DNA of 64,000 nt from NCBI GenBank assembly GCA_014084085.1, contig NPFB01000029.1, positions 1-64,000 on the forward strand, in the 5' to 3' direction. This DNA is from Hondaea fermentalgiana (Eukaryota > Sar > Bigyra > Thraustochytrida > Thraustochytriidae). Made by a program: the position numbers and the translations under genes. Shown one piece after another: positions 48,749 to 57,590 of the stretch. The notes beneath the pieces are model-generated. The model made no database searches. It was not told where the DNA came from and worked only from the letters and a program-made list of their open reading frames with translations. How positions within the stretch are numbered: position 1 is the stretch's first letter; each line of letters begins with the position of its first letter.

Positions 48749-49004
48749 GTTGGACCGAATGTATGTGCTCGCAGTTGCAGCCTTTTCTGTTCGAATGTCA
48801 AGTCAGTCTCAAACTAAATCATGAAATGAAAATCACCCGCACTCTGTTCAACACCTCGAAATTCCCCCATCGACCAACTAGAACGGACAAAGAAGAAGCA
48901 GGATAGGAGGCTCTTTCTATGCATGTTCACGTACTACCTCACATCAGTAAGAGCCAAAACATCAGTCTCGCAAGTGCTTGTTGGAAATGCAGCGGGTCAC
49001 GTAA

Positions 49005-49159
49005 AGAATCCCACGTGCTCTTTCGTGCTTTCTTCCGTCAAGCTGCTCTCGACCAAGGCAAACGCTACCTCAGCCGATCATTTCTCCGCAGACTCCAACG
49101 AGGCCACTGGCATCAATCATAATCAGTTCGAATCAGATACCATGACAGACGTCGATTGA
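49005..49159 (+). pseudogene. Relic of a DOMON/b561 C-terminal tail
   Basis: At 49050-49115 the frame reads KLLSTKANATSADHFSADSN. It aligns without gaps to EVLSPEANSSSDEHFPADSS in the tail of copy B. By hand count 10 of 22 codons encode the same residue and 43 of 66 bases are identical. No DOMON or b561 domain is attached, so this is a 3' fragment left by duplication. Confidence 0.5.
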
Positions 49160-49419
49160 ATTACCCGCTCCTCGACCTGATTGCTTGTGTTTCGAATCAC
49201 GACAATCCTTAGCCCCCATCCAGCCATTAACGCGAACCACCTCTCTGTCTCTCTCTCTCAATCGACTGACCGTGAATGATATCAGCAGGCATCACCCAGA
49301 ACGCATAGGTCATGTACTAGGTATGTTACGTGTTTATTGTCGTTGAAGATTTTCTCAAAGACCAGCTCTTGCCACGAGGGGGTGCGCTTTTCATCACGCC
49401 TCAGAGGGAGGGCCACCTT

Positions 49420-49755
49420 GAGCTGCTCGACCTGATCGACCTGAGCGTGCTCGCAGTCTTTTATGTTCGGACGCCAGGTCACTCGTACAGCATGCCATGA
49501 AAATCACCCACTTGTTGCTTCTCATTCTGCTTTGCATCACGACACCATTCATCAGTGAGAAATAACTTTCTCTCTCTCTCTCTCTCTCTCTCTCCGCGTG
49601 AATGCAAGCTTCCCAAACGCAGTATCTTTTGCTGCAAAGGAAGCACTTCCCACCGGAAAAAGGCCACCCTGAGCCGGCCGACCTGAGCTTGCTCACAAAC
49701 TATCATCTTATTCAGACACCAAGTCACTCGCACGGCATGCGATGAAAATCACCCG
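49420..49755. repeat. Two diverged direct repeats related to the 3' flank of copy B
   Basis: The segment ending ...CATGCCATGAAAATCACCC (49497-49509) recurs 245 bases later (49742-49754), preceded in both by GGCCACC(T/C)TGAGC and GACCTGAGC(G/T)TGCTC. The copy-B 3' flank (48740-48838) has the same order: GACCTAAG, GTGCTCGCAG, then ATGAAAATCACCC at 48826. Confidence 0.6.
49569..49594. repeat. (TC)n dinucleotide repeat
   Basis: Thirteen TC units between the two diverged direct repeats. Confidence 0.95.
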
Positions 49756-50034
49756 CTCGCGAACCCATCTCTCGGGTGATTGAACTCTGTGCTGCACTGC
49801 GACGGGGATTCCAAATAGCACCGTCACCTCTGCGAAACCGGCCTCGACCAATCCGAGACTTGCCGAAGAGTTCCGCCGCAGCAGCAGATTGACGCAAGCA
49901 GCTGCAGACCGCCTCTTTGTGCAAGTCGTTCGTGCTCATCGGACGAGTAGCTGCACGGACTGATGTAAAAGCTGCCCAAGAACCCAGTCAGTCTTCGAGC
50001 CTCGTCACCGGTCCGGACTGTCCCCACACCACAA

Positions 50035-50102
50035 GCAAGCCAAGTCAAGCCAAGACAAGCAAGCCAAGCCAAGCCAAGACAAGACAAGCCAAGCCCAGCC
50101 AA
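50035..50102. repeat. (CCAAG)n imperfect repeat
   Basis: Interleaved CAAGC, CCAAG and CAAGA pentamers over ~68 bases. Confidence 0.9.
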
Positions 50103-51152
50103 GCGCAAAATGACCCGCTCCCGTGAACTCCCTCGCGCTGCCACGCCCTCGACACGCGACCGTTCCCGGGAGAGCCATTATGCGTTCAGGGTGGCCCCGG
50201 CAGCTCTTATCCATTCTGAAGCTCTGCGAATCTCCGCACCGCCTCCTTCTTGGGGCCCGCCTGCTGCGAGCTGCACGAGCATTTCATCTTGAGCCGAATG
50301 CTAGCCCGAGCGGCGCGAGAATGCCGGTTCACCGTGCTTAGGCTACCCTCGCCCCACTGCGTCTCGCGTTCGTGCGGCGTGGCCTGTGACGTGACGATGG
50401 TGGTTTGTTTTTCTTCAAGAGACCAGGCGCGCAAACTGATGTAAATGAAACATCGACCACCATTCGAAATGCGGCCGCCGGGCGCCGGAGGGCGAAAAGG
50501 AGAAGGGGAAGGAGAAGAAGCAGGAGCAGGAGCAGAAAAACGAAGAGCTGGGCGCGAGGACGAACTCGCGTTTGAAAGCACCGGCGGTCGGTTCGGGCGC
50601 GACATCCTCGCCGAGATCCTCTTCGCGCAGTCATGCAAGCAAGTGGGCCTAGGCCCCCACAGTGCTCCACAGCCGGCGTGTGCGCAGCGCGAAAGTTGCA
50701 ACCGCGAAGATGAGCGCGTTCGAGGGAGCGAGTTCGTTCGAGGCGAGGCCGCAGTCCAGACGGCAGGCACGAGAGCTCGGGGAGCTGGCGGGCAGGAGGC
50801 CTGCGTGAGACGACGCCCCGCTCCGCACGCGAGAGGATAGCGATCAAGGGAGGGGGAAGGCGGGGAAGCCGTTGACAAATGTCCCGAGGGCGTGGAAAGC
50901 CGCGCGGCCAACGCAAAGGCGAGGCCAAAAGAGTCATTTATTTTCATGGCGAGGCAAGGGAGACTTCAACCCCCTTCCTCTCCCTGACGTACTAAACCCA
51001 GACGTCTGATCGTGATCGTTGGGGAAGCAAAACCCAAACGCCCAATCAACCGAGCCAAAGAGAAGCAATCCAGCCCACAAAGACACACAAAGACAACCGC
51101 GGTCTTCACCTGCCACGAGAAAGGGTTGGATAAAAGAGCACTTTAGCGCAAG

Positions 51153-51803
51153 ATGTTTCGCAAGGTCGCCTTAGTTGCAGTGCTTGCTGCAGCATGCACG
51201 AGCGCCCAAGCTCAAGACAACTCGGATTGGGCCAACGATACAATGTGGTGGGATGATGACGAGCCGAACCCCGTTGGCATGCTTCAAGACGGTGACCTCG
51301 AGGTCATGTACGAGATTCTTGACAACGACATGGTCCGTATGACGCTGACCTATCCCACTCCGAACGGCTGGATTGGCGTCGGTCTCTCCGACGATGGTGG
51401 CATGGTCGGGTCACATGCCGTCATTGGCGGTACGGGCGTCACCGGCCTTCCCGCGCCTGTCGGAGAATACCCTCTGGAGAGCAAGTCGGAGACCCCGACG
51501 CTTTACTCTGGAACGAACGGTATCTACAACACATCCGTCGATGTCCAGGACAGCGTCATGACGGTTCAGTTCACGGTCGAGAGCATCGCAGGCCGCTCGC
51601 TCGATCTTGAGGGCAACGGAGACCAGATTATTTACGCAGTCTACCGCGGCAGCACGTGGGGCGGGGCTCACCAAGAATTTGGCAGCGCCATGGTCGATTG
51701 GTCCATGGCTACGCCTGCGCCCACGGATATGCCCTCGACTGCGTCTCGCGCTGCCACGTTGAGTCTCGCCGCCGCCGGCATGCTCATCGGCGCCTTGTAC
51801 TAA
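51153..51803 (+). CDS. Single-DOMON secreted protein, likely surface-anchored
   Basis: 216 residues in one exon. Signal peptide ~1-20 (VALVAVLAAACTSAQA). A Trp/Asp-rich stretch follows (DWANDTMWWDDDEP). One DOMON domain (~45-185) corresponds to DOMON 2 of the neighbouring genes: GWIGVGLSDDGGMVGSHAVIGG and YRGSTWGGAHQEFG, keeping the candidate haem ligands Met (GGMVGS) and His (GAHQEF). The C-terminus is a Ser/Thr/Pro spacer followed by a hydrophobic stretch (LSLAAAGMLIGALY), as in GPI-anchored proteins. There is no b561 domain. It resembles plant AIR12 in architecture, an apoplastic b-type cytochrome, and could exchange electrons with the b561-bearing neighbours. That last point is inference. 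Confidence 0.87.
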   Translation: MFRKVALVAVLAAACTSAQAQDNSDWANDTMWWDDDEPNPVGMLQDGDLEVMYEILDNDMVRMTLTYPTPNGWIGVGLSDDGGMVGSHAVIGGTGVTGLPAPVGEYPLESKSETPTLYSGTNGIYNTSVDVQDSVMTVQFTVESIAGRSLDLEGNGDQIIYAVYRGSTWGGAHQEFGSAMVDWSMATPAPTDMPSTASRAATLSLAAAGMLIGALY

Positions 51804-52213
51804 GAAAAAGAGCATCATCAATCATAACAAATTGATAATAATCAGTCTTTGTCATACGTGGCGGCTTCCTTTCCTCCCGCCTCATCTTTCCCATTGCCCT
51901 CGCCTGGGAGAATCCATTCATGGCAACAAATCCGCAAGACGCTATCTTCTTACTAGTACCTTATGTTGACCGTTTCCGGTTTTGTCTGATCATCATGGAC
52001 AGTACTGTACTGGGCCAAAAACAAGGTGGAGAGCCTCACTGTCAGTCAAGTGCAGTGCGACTAGTGTATAGTAGGTAGTAGTAAATAGAGTAGTATCCGC
52101 AGCCGCAGCCGCGGTCGTGTCTTGCTACCTTCTACTTCTCGGTACTTGCTCGACTGACGACAATGCGGCCGTGCCAATGTCCCCAAAGCAAAACGGGAAT
52201 CGCTCGCCCTGGC
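51804..52213. other. Spacer between the two short DOMON genes
   Basis: About 0.4 kb that should hold the promoter and leader of the next gene. No gene is seen. Confidence 0.5.
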
Positions 52214-53377
52214 ATGATGCCCAACAACTCTGCGGCACAACTGCTGCTCTTGCTGCTCTTGCCCGCACTGTGCACGAGAGCGCGCGCGCAGGGCTCGGTG
52301 ACGCTGACGCCGGGAGCAGCGGAGCTGAGCGTGACCGCCGTAGGCGAGTCGTTTTTCCGAGTTCAAGTTCAGGTTGACCGCGGCGTGGAGGACGAGGACC
52401 AATGGGTCGCATTCGGCGTGGGCCAGGACGCAGCGGCGAGCTGCGGCATGGGATCCAGCTCGCTCGTCGTTGGTAGGCTGTGCTCGAGCGAAACGTGCGG
52501 AGACGCAACAGCTGTGCAAATGTACGAGACAAACGGCTACAGCGGCGTGACGAGCAACACGAACTCAGACGGAACGCTTCGTAACGCATCGATTTCACGC
52601 GAGGGCACTGTGCTTACGCTCAATTTTGAAGCGGACATCATTGGCGCCGAGTCACTCATCGATTCTCGTTGCGTCATTTGGGCGGCAGGCGCTCTTACGA
52701 CAGATTCTGCAAATGATCATTTGGAACGTCACTTTAGCGCCAACGGGGAGACTATGAGAAGGAGTAGCATCTCCGTCAACTTTGCAGCTTTGGCCGCCAG
52801 TCCAATCGACTCGCCTGCCCCAACGCCCCAGCCCTCGGATGCACCTAGCAACCCGGTTGGCACCATCGAAGCTTTCAATGGAGACCTTGACGTCACATAC
52901 CAGGTGACAGCCTCTGGCGCCACACGGATTGTGGCGCGATATCCGATGACAAGCGGGTGGATTGGCATTGGTCTCTCGGACGACGGATCCATGGTGGGTT
53001 CTCATGCAGTCATCGGAGGTCTAGGCGTCTCGGACCTTCCTGCTTCGGTGGGCGAGTACCAGTTAAAATCGTACGGAACGCCCTCCTTGTACACGGGATC
53101 CAGCGAGATGTCCGATGCATCGGTGACAGTTGACGGTGGAGTGATGGAAGTTTCCTTCACAGCAACTAGCATTGCCGGTCGCACGTTGGATGCGTCTGGT
53201 GATGATCATATCGTGTTTGCTGTGTATCAAGGATCAACATTTGGTCGCCAGCACGACAACGCGGGCAATGCAAGAGTAAATTGGACATCGCCCGTACCGT
53301 CGAGCGTGTCACAGATGTCAGCATTTCAAACACTCCTTTTCGCAATTATCGCAATGCGCGCTGCAGTACGAGCGTAA
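52214..53377 (+). CDS. Double-DOMON secreted protein without b561 domain
   Basis: 387 residues if started at the second Met pair (MMPNNSAAQLLLLLLLPAL), which gives a classical signal peptide; an upstream in-frame Met at 52163 would add 17 polar residues. DOMON 1 is very close to copy B (SCGMGSSSLVVGRLCSSETCGD, then RCVIWAAGALT), with Leu in place of the possible ligand Met. A Pro-rich linker leads to DOMON 2 (MTSGWIGIGLSDDGSMVGSHAVIGG, then FGRQHDNAGNARVNW), where Met and His are kept. The hydrophobic C-terminus (FQTLLFAIIAMRAAVRA) looks like a GPI signal or a single anchor. It looks like a copy of the b561 genes that lost or never had the membrane domain. Confidence 0.87.
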   Translation: MMPNNSAAQLLLLLLLPALCTRARAQGSVTLTPGAAELSVTAVGESFFRVQVQVDRGVEDEDQWVAFGVGQDAAASCGMGSSSLVVGRLCSSETCGDATAVQMYETNGYSGVTSNTNSDGTLRNASISREGTVLTLNFEADIIGAESLIDSRCVIWAAGALTTDSANDHLERHFSANGETMRRSSISVNFAALAASPIDSPAPTPQPSDAPSNPVGTIEAFNGDLDVTYQVTASGATRIVARYPMTSGWIGIGLSDDGSMVGSHAVIGGLGVSDLPASVGEYQLKSYGTPSLYTGSSEMSDASVTVDGGVMEVSFTATSIAGRTLDASGDDHIVFAVYQGSTFGRQHDNAGNARVNWTSPVPSSVSQMSAFQTLLFAIIAMRAAVRA

Positions 53378-53520
53378 GAGATAAGCATACATGCAGCTTT
53401 TTTCAAATTCGATCAAGTCTCTGGAACCACACGCATCACCTTTGGCAAGTACTACAAATTCGTAAAGAAGAAAGATGATGAGAAAAGACCTCAGCTTGCG
53501 AGATGATCAACAGCCTGAAT

Positions 53521-56472
53521 CTAGGGTTCAACATCAATTCCGGGGGCAGTGGAGCGCAGCTCGTCGTGCAGAGCGCGTTCTTGATGCAAATCCGGAAAGT
53601 ACCGCTGATAGCGCGGGTTTTCGAGGATAAAGTAAGACTTGATCCCACTGAGCTTGTTCTGATTGATGGCTTCGGAAATGGTAAGAGGTTCAAATGTCAA
53701 TGTCTCATTCTGACGGGTCGTAAAGGCATCGTCGCCCAGCCAGTACGAAAATACATGCTCGATGCGAAAGTAGATGGCTTTGGCGATGCGAGAGGCTGCA
53801 GATCCGAAAAGGGTAAAGACGCGCCATCCCAAAAAGAAAAAGAGTAAGAGCATATTCGGAATCGCGCTCACACGCGTAAAACGCTGAGCGGCCTGCTGAA
53901 AGACACCGCCTGAATCGTGCAAATTCCTGTACACGGTCCAATCCGAGAATTGAGATTCGGAAGAGGAAGGAAAAATATCCGGGCACGAGAGCATCCAAGT
54001 GCCAAAGAGAATGTGCGGTATAATGGCCCACTCCATGACATTGTTGCCCCAGCGCTGCATGGTCGTGGAAAACTCGACCGGCGTGCGGCAGATTTTGGTG
54101 AAGAAGAGCTTGTCTACAGCAAAGGACATCATGGCACACATGGCTCCAATCGGGTAGAGCACAGGAAGACCCGTCCCGTAGCTCATGACCAGATAAGTCA
54201 TCACAAGAGCCTGGGAGATGCGATAGCTGAGCACGAAATCAGGTCCGAGACTCATTTCTTTGAGCTCTGCGTGAGAAATGGGAGTGCCGAAGCGCCTACG
54301 TGCTGCATTGTACGTTGCGAGGAGCAGAGGGTAGAAATGCGGCGCTATGATGTTCAGCAAGGCCAGCAGGGTGACCTCGGCGCCGGCAACGCGGTACCAT
54401 TCGGCAGAAAAATCAGTAAAGCTGCCATTGCCAAAGAATCTTTCCGCGTCCGCAGAGAATTCAGTCTCCGTTGTGCTTGCAAAGTCGGTATTGGCAATGA
54501 GAATGAGCAGCGCAACGTTAATGTACGATGTCACGAAGAGACGACGCAGAATGCTCATCTCGCGAGCAACGACCGAAGAGTGGTGCAGAAAGACAGCCGT
54601 CTCGGACAGCGTAAGGAAGACGGCCGTATTGACGAGAAGGGTCAAGAAGGAGACCAGGACCTGAAGTCCCACGGAACGGCCTAGACTCGCCATGTACGCG
54701 CTGCACTCGCCGCCCAGGTCACTCATACTGAACGGAAGCGCGCCCGTGAAGGAGCTCTCGCATAGGCAGTCAAGATAGGTAAAATCCGACCGCGTCTCGT
54801 CTGGTATGTCCAGACCAGCCGCGGTGAGGTTCTTTGCAATATCCAGGGCGGTTGTCACATCGGTGACGCCCACAAAGGCGCCCTTGCAGGGCTCTGAGGC
54901 GCTCGAGCCGCTAGCAAATTGCGCAAAGACGCGAGACAGCTTGAAGGGCTCTGAAAAGTAATTGATGGCCACCGTGATCAAGAGCAAAACGAGCATGAGG
55001 AACAAAGTGCCAAACTGACGAATGCGGCGCTTGCGGGAATCGAATTCATGATTCTCCCACAAGAGCGTGCTCGGAGGAGGAGCTGCGCTGACCTTGAGCG
55101 GATGACCTTCCAAGCGAAGTTCCGCGTGCTGGCCCGGAGTACACTGGAACATGTTGTAGAGCGAAAGACAACGCTCCCGATCGCTTTCCTTTTCAAAGGT
55201 GACAAAGGCAAAGAGCGGCGCGCCGTGCGTTGCACGCTCAGCAGCCATCTTGTCGAGACGGATGACTTCGTCATAGAGGCGATGGAACCGTCTATCGGCG
55301 TAGCTACGGCTCTTTTCGTTGTCCTTTTCTTCTTGTCCTTCTTCTACTTCTGCGCTTTCGTGCTCGTCTGCCACCCCATGGTGGGCTCGTCTACGATGCG
55401 CGTCGGCGCGTGCCATATCCTGAATGCGTTTGCCACGTTGGACGCAGAGCGAGAGCGCGTCGCCCGTAGCAGAAACGATCTGAACGTCGTAAATGGGCGC
55501 GCCTTTACACAGGTTCGAGAAATGATCCCTGAGCTTTTCCACCGTGCAATCATGCGGTACAGACTTGACCATAACAGAGTAGTGTTCAAGCTTGAGTACA
55601 CGCTGCCGAAAGCGCTTCCGTTCCTTTGAGGTACCATATTTGAGCCATCCGACAAAAAGCAAGAAGACGACGCCTGTCAGAGCGTCCATAACGCCGTAAA
55701 AGGTGGACAGCTTGTCGCTGTCCGAAAAGCAGTTCTTTGTCGTATTGAGCTCGGATGGTACATCGCTAGCGCAAAGGATACGGGTATCGACCGCGTAGTA
55801 GTTGGTGGAGTTATTCCGGTCTGTGGTATTATCATAAGGCTGGTGCATGTTGCCGAGCGAGAGCGAGCCGAGCGGGATCTGAGCTCCTTTGAAGTTTCCG
55901 CCAACGTAGTGGTTCGTGAGCATCACGGGAAGTTGCATGAGGAAAAGGCAAATGTACATGAGCACGAGAAGCTTCTGGTACTTAAAGTAGCTCGAGATGC
56001 CTGAGCCGAAGCGAATAAGATCCCGTTTGCGTCCAATGCAAGGGACTGAAAAGCTTCCCGTGGGCGTCGAGATCCAGCCAAGGCTCTTTGTACTTTCATC
56101 CTGATGCGGGTGGTGCAGAGCTCGATATTCGATGGCCTTGGCGCGGTCTGGAGGCTGGTACTCGGCCAAGAGATCCTGATTTAGGTGCGCAATGTGGAGC
56201 GAGCGCACTAACTCAGCGACTTCATAGGCTTCGAGGTCCTGCAGAGCTTGTGCCTGCTTTTCCCGTACGGCAAGGCTTGTTGGGTCCGTGCTTTCGACCA
56301 CGCGGACACCGAGGCCTCCGAGCTGGGCACCAAAGATTTCCACAAGGACCTGGCGTGTCCGCGCCTCCTCCGCCTCGTCCAGGCCGCCGATACGTCGGAC
56401 GTCAGTGCTCAGGCTCGTGGCGGGCGCCACGCGGGGGTCCTCGCCGTGGTCGTCATCCTCTGGGGAACGCAT
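53521..56472 (-). CDS. OSCA/TMEM63 (CSC1)-like cation channel, copy 1
   Basis: 983 residues in one exon. The order of parts fits OSCA/TMEM63: an N-terminal soluble part, TM helices at ~167-187 and ~254-275, then a cytosolic RRM-like region (~280-490) starting LEHYSVMVKSVPHDCTVEKL and ending APPPSTLLWENHEF. This is the family's P-P-x-x-x-x-W-x-N lead-in to the next helix. A multi-helix pore region follows to ~900, including SLGPDFVLSYRISQALV and AVDKLFFTKICRTPVEF. A Cys-containing loop (TYLDCLCESS) is shared with the neighbour. Family members are stress- or tension-gated, calcium-permeable channels. Ion selectivity cannot be read. The N-terminal ~130 residues are divergent and may be lineage-specific. 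Its 3' end faces the DOMON cluster. Confidence 0.75.
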   Translation of the reverse strand: MRSPEDDDHGEDPRVAPATSLSTDVRRIGGLDEAEEARTRQVLVEIFGAQLGGLGVRVVESTDPTSLAVREKQAQALQDLEAYEVAELVRSLHIAHLNQDLLAEYQPPDRAKAIEYRALHHPHQDESTKSLGWISTPTGSFSVPCIGRKRDLIRFGSGISSYFKYQKLLVLMYICLFLMQLPVMLTNHYVGGNFKGAQIPLGSLSLGNMHQPYDNTTDRNNSTNYYAVDTRILCASDVPSELNTTKNCFSDSDKLSTFYGVMDALTGVVFLLFVGWLKYGTSKERKRFRQRVLKLEHYSVMVKSVPHDCTVEKLRDHFSNLCKGAPIYDVQIVSATGDALSLCVQRGKRIQDMARADAHRRRAHHGVADEHESAEVEEGQEEKDNEKSRSYADRRFHRLYDEVIRLDKMAAERATHGAPLFAFVTFEKESDRERCLSLYNMFQCTPGQHAELRLEGHPLKVSAAPPPSTLLWENHEFDSRKRRIRQFGTLFLMLVLLLITVAINYFSEPFKLSRVFAQFASGSSASEPCKGAFVGVTDVTTALDIAKNLTAAGLDIPDETRSDFTYLDCLCESSFTGALPFSMSDLGGECSAYMASLGRSVGLQVLVSFLTLLVNTAVFLTLSETAVFLHHSSVVAREMSILRRLFVTSYINVALLILIANTDFASTTETEFSADAERFFGNGSFTDFSAEWYRVAGAEVTLLALLNIIAPHFYPLLLATYNAARRRFGTPISHAELKEMSLGPDFVLSYRISQALVMTYLVMSYGTGLPVLYPIGAMCAMMSFAVDKLFFTKICRTPVEFSTTMQRWGNNVMEWAIIPHILFGTWMLSCPDIFPSSSESQFSDWTVYRNLHDSGGVFQQAAQRFTRVSAIPNMLLLFFFLGWRVFTLFGSAASRIAKAIYFRIEHVFSYWLGDDAFTTRQNETLTFEPLTISEAINQNKLSGIKSYFILENPRYQRYFPDLHQERALHDELRSTAPGIDVEP

Positions 56473-57430
56473 TTGGTTCTACTTCTTGTGTAGGCGAAAT
56501 GCTGGTAGTAAGCCTAGAGTAGTAGTACTAGCTCGCTCTGGTTGCTCGTCTCGTCTCCTCTTGCCTCCTCTCGTCTGTTTCCTTCCGTCGTTCTCCGACG
56601 CAAGCCTGCGGCGTGCCAGCAGCAGTAGCGGCAGCAGCTGCTGCCGCGCGTCGCGGCCTCCTCCTCTCCTCTCTCCGCGCGTTGTGCGCGCGCGCGCGCC
56701 CCGGCGAGGGAAAATGGATGGAGATGGATGACTTGGATTTGGATTTGAAATCCCTCGCTTGCGCGGCGGCGTCTCTCGAGACTGACTCGCGCTTGCCCGC
56801 TCGACGCACACGCGCACAACGCGCAGACCACTCCGACGCTGTTCGCCCGCGCCCGCTCTGGCAGCCCGGGGCCCGGCCAGCCCTCGCGTGCCGATCGAGG
56901 TCTGCTGCCTCGAGGTCGCGTTTGGGAGTTTGTGTGTTTTGTCTCGTCTTGTCGTGTTTTGTCTTAGCTTACACGCGCACGTGCTCGCACGTCGAGCCTC
57001 GCATGCCGTGCACACATACCGCGCCGTGCCGCGTCATGCCATGCGCGCCGCGCCATGCCACGCCGTGCGAGGCCAGAAGAATGAATGCCAAGGCGCCACG
57101 GCTCGGGCTCGAAGGCCAGATCGAAGTTGGCGCGGGCCTTGCCCAAGGCGGTCGAAGAAGTTGTGCACGCGCCGCCTGCGGAAGGAAGGCCGTTCACCCT
57201 TTTCCAGCGCGAGCGCGGTTCCCGGGACCGCAGGCGCGAGGCGCGAGAACCTCGAGGCGAGAACGAGCGAGCGCGAGTAGATGCGGCCTGCAGCGGCCGG
57301 GCCGCGACTGCAATGCGAGCCTGGTGGAATTGCATTCGTTCGCTCGCTCGATCGATGTGGTCGCAGTCGAGTGATGGAGTTTCCAGCACGGGTAGTACGT
57401 ACGTGTAGGTGCACGTGCGTATAGCACCAC

Positions 57431-57478
57431 AGAAGAAGAAGAAGAAGAAGAAGGAGGAGGAGGAGGAGGAGGAGGAGA
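57431..57478. repeat. (GAA)n/(GGA)n microsatellite
   Basis: About seven AGA/GAA units run into about seven GGA units. Confidence 0.93.
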
Positions 57479-57536
57479 AAAAGGGACAAAGAAAAACATC
57501 ATGGTGGACAAAGAAAACAAATAGTAGGAGCGGAGT

Positions 57537-57543
57537 AGCAGCA

Positions 57544-57576
<33 letters not shown>

Positions 57577-57585
57577 GCAGCAGCC
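57537..57585. repeat. (GCA)n microsatellite
   Basis: Sixteen GCA-type units with one GAA interruption, in the predicted 3' UTR of channel copy 2, six bases before its stop. Confidence 0.95.
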
Positions 57586-57590
57586 GGACC

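Larger units (their letters stand above)
48749..51152. other. Spacer with relic copies downstream of DOMON/b561 copy B
   Basis: 2.4 kb. It contains a degenerate copy of the copy-B tail, two diverged ~245-base repeats sharing ATGAAAATCACCC with the copy-B 3' flank, a TC repeat (49569-49594) and a CCAAG-type repeat (~50035-50102). No intact gene is supported. Confidence 0.5.
56473..57590. other. Spacer between the two OSCA/TMEM63-like genes
   Basis: GC-rich; should hold the copy-1 promoter. The right end (57431-57585) is a compound GAA/GGA and GCA microsatellite close behind the copy-2 stop. No gene is seen. Confidence 0.5.
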
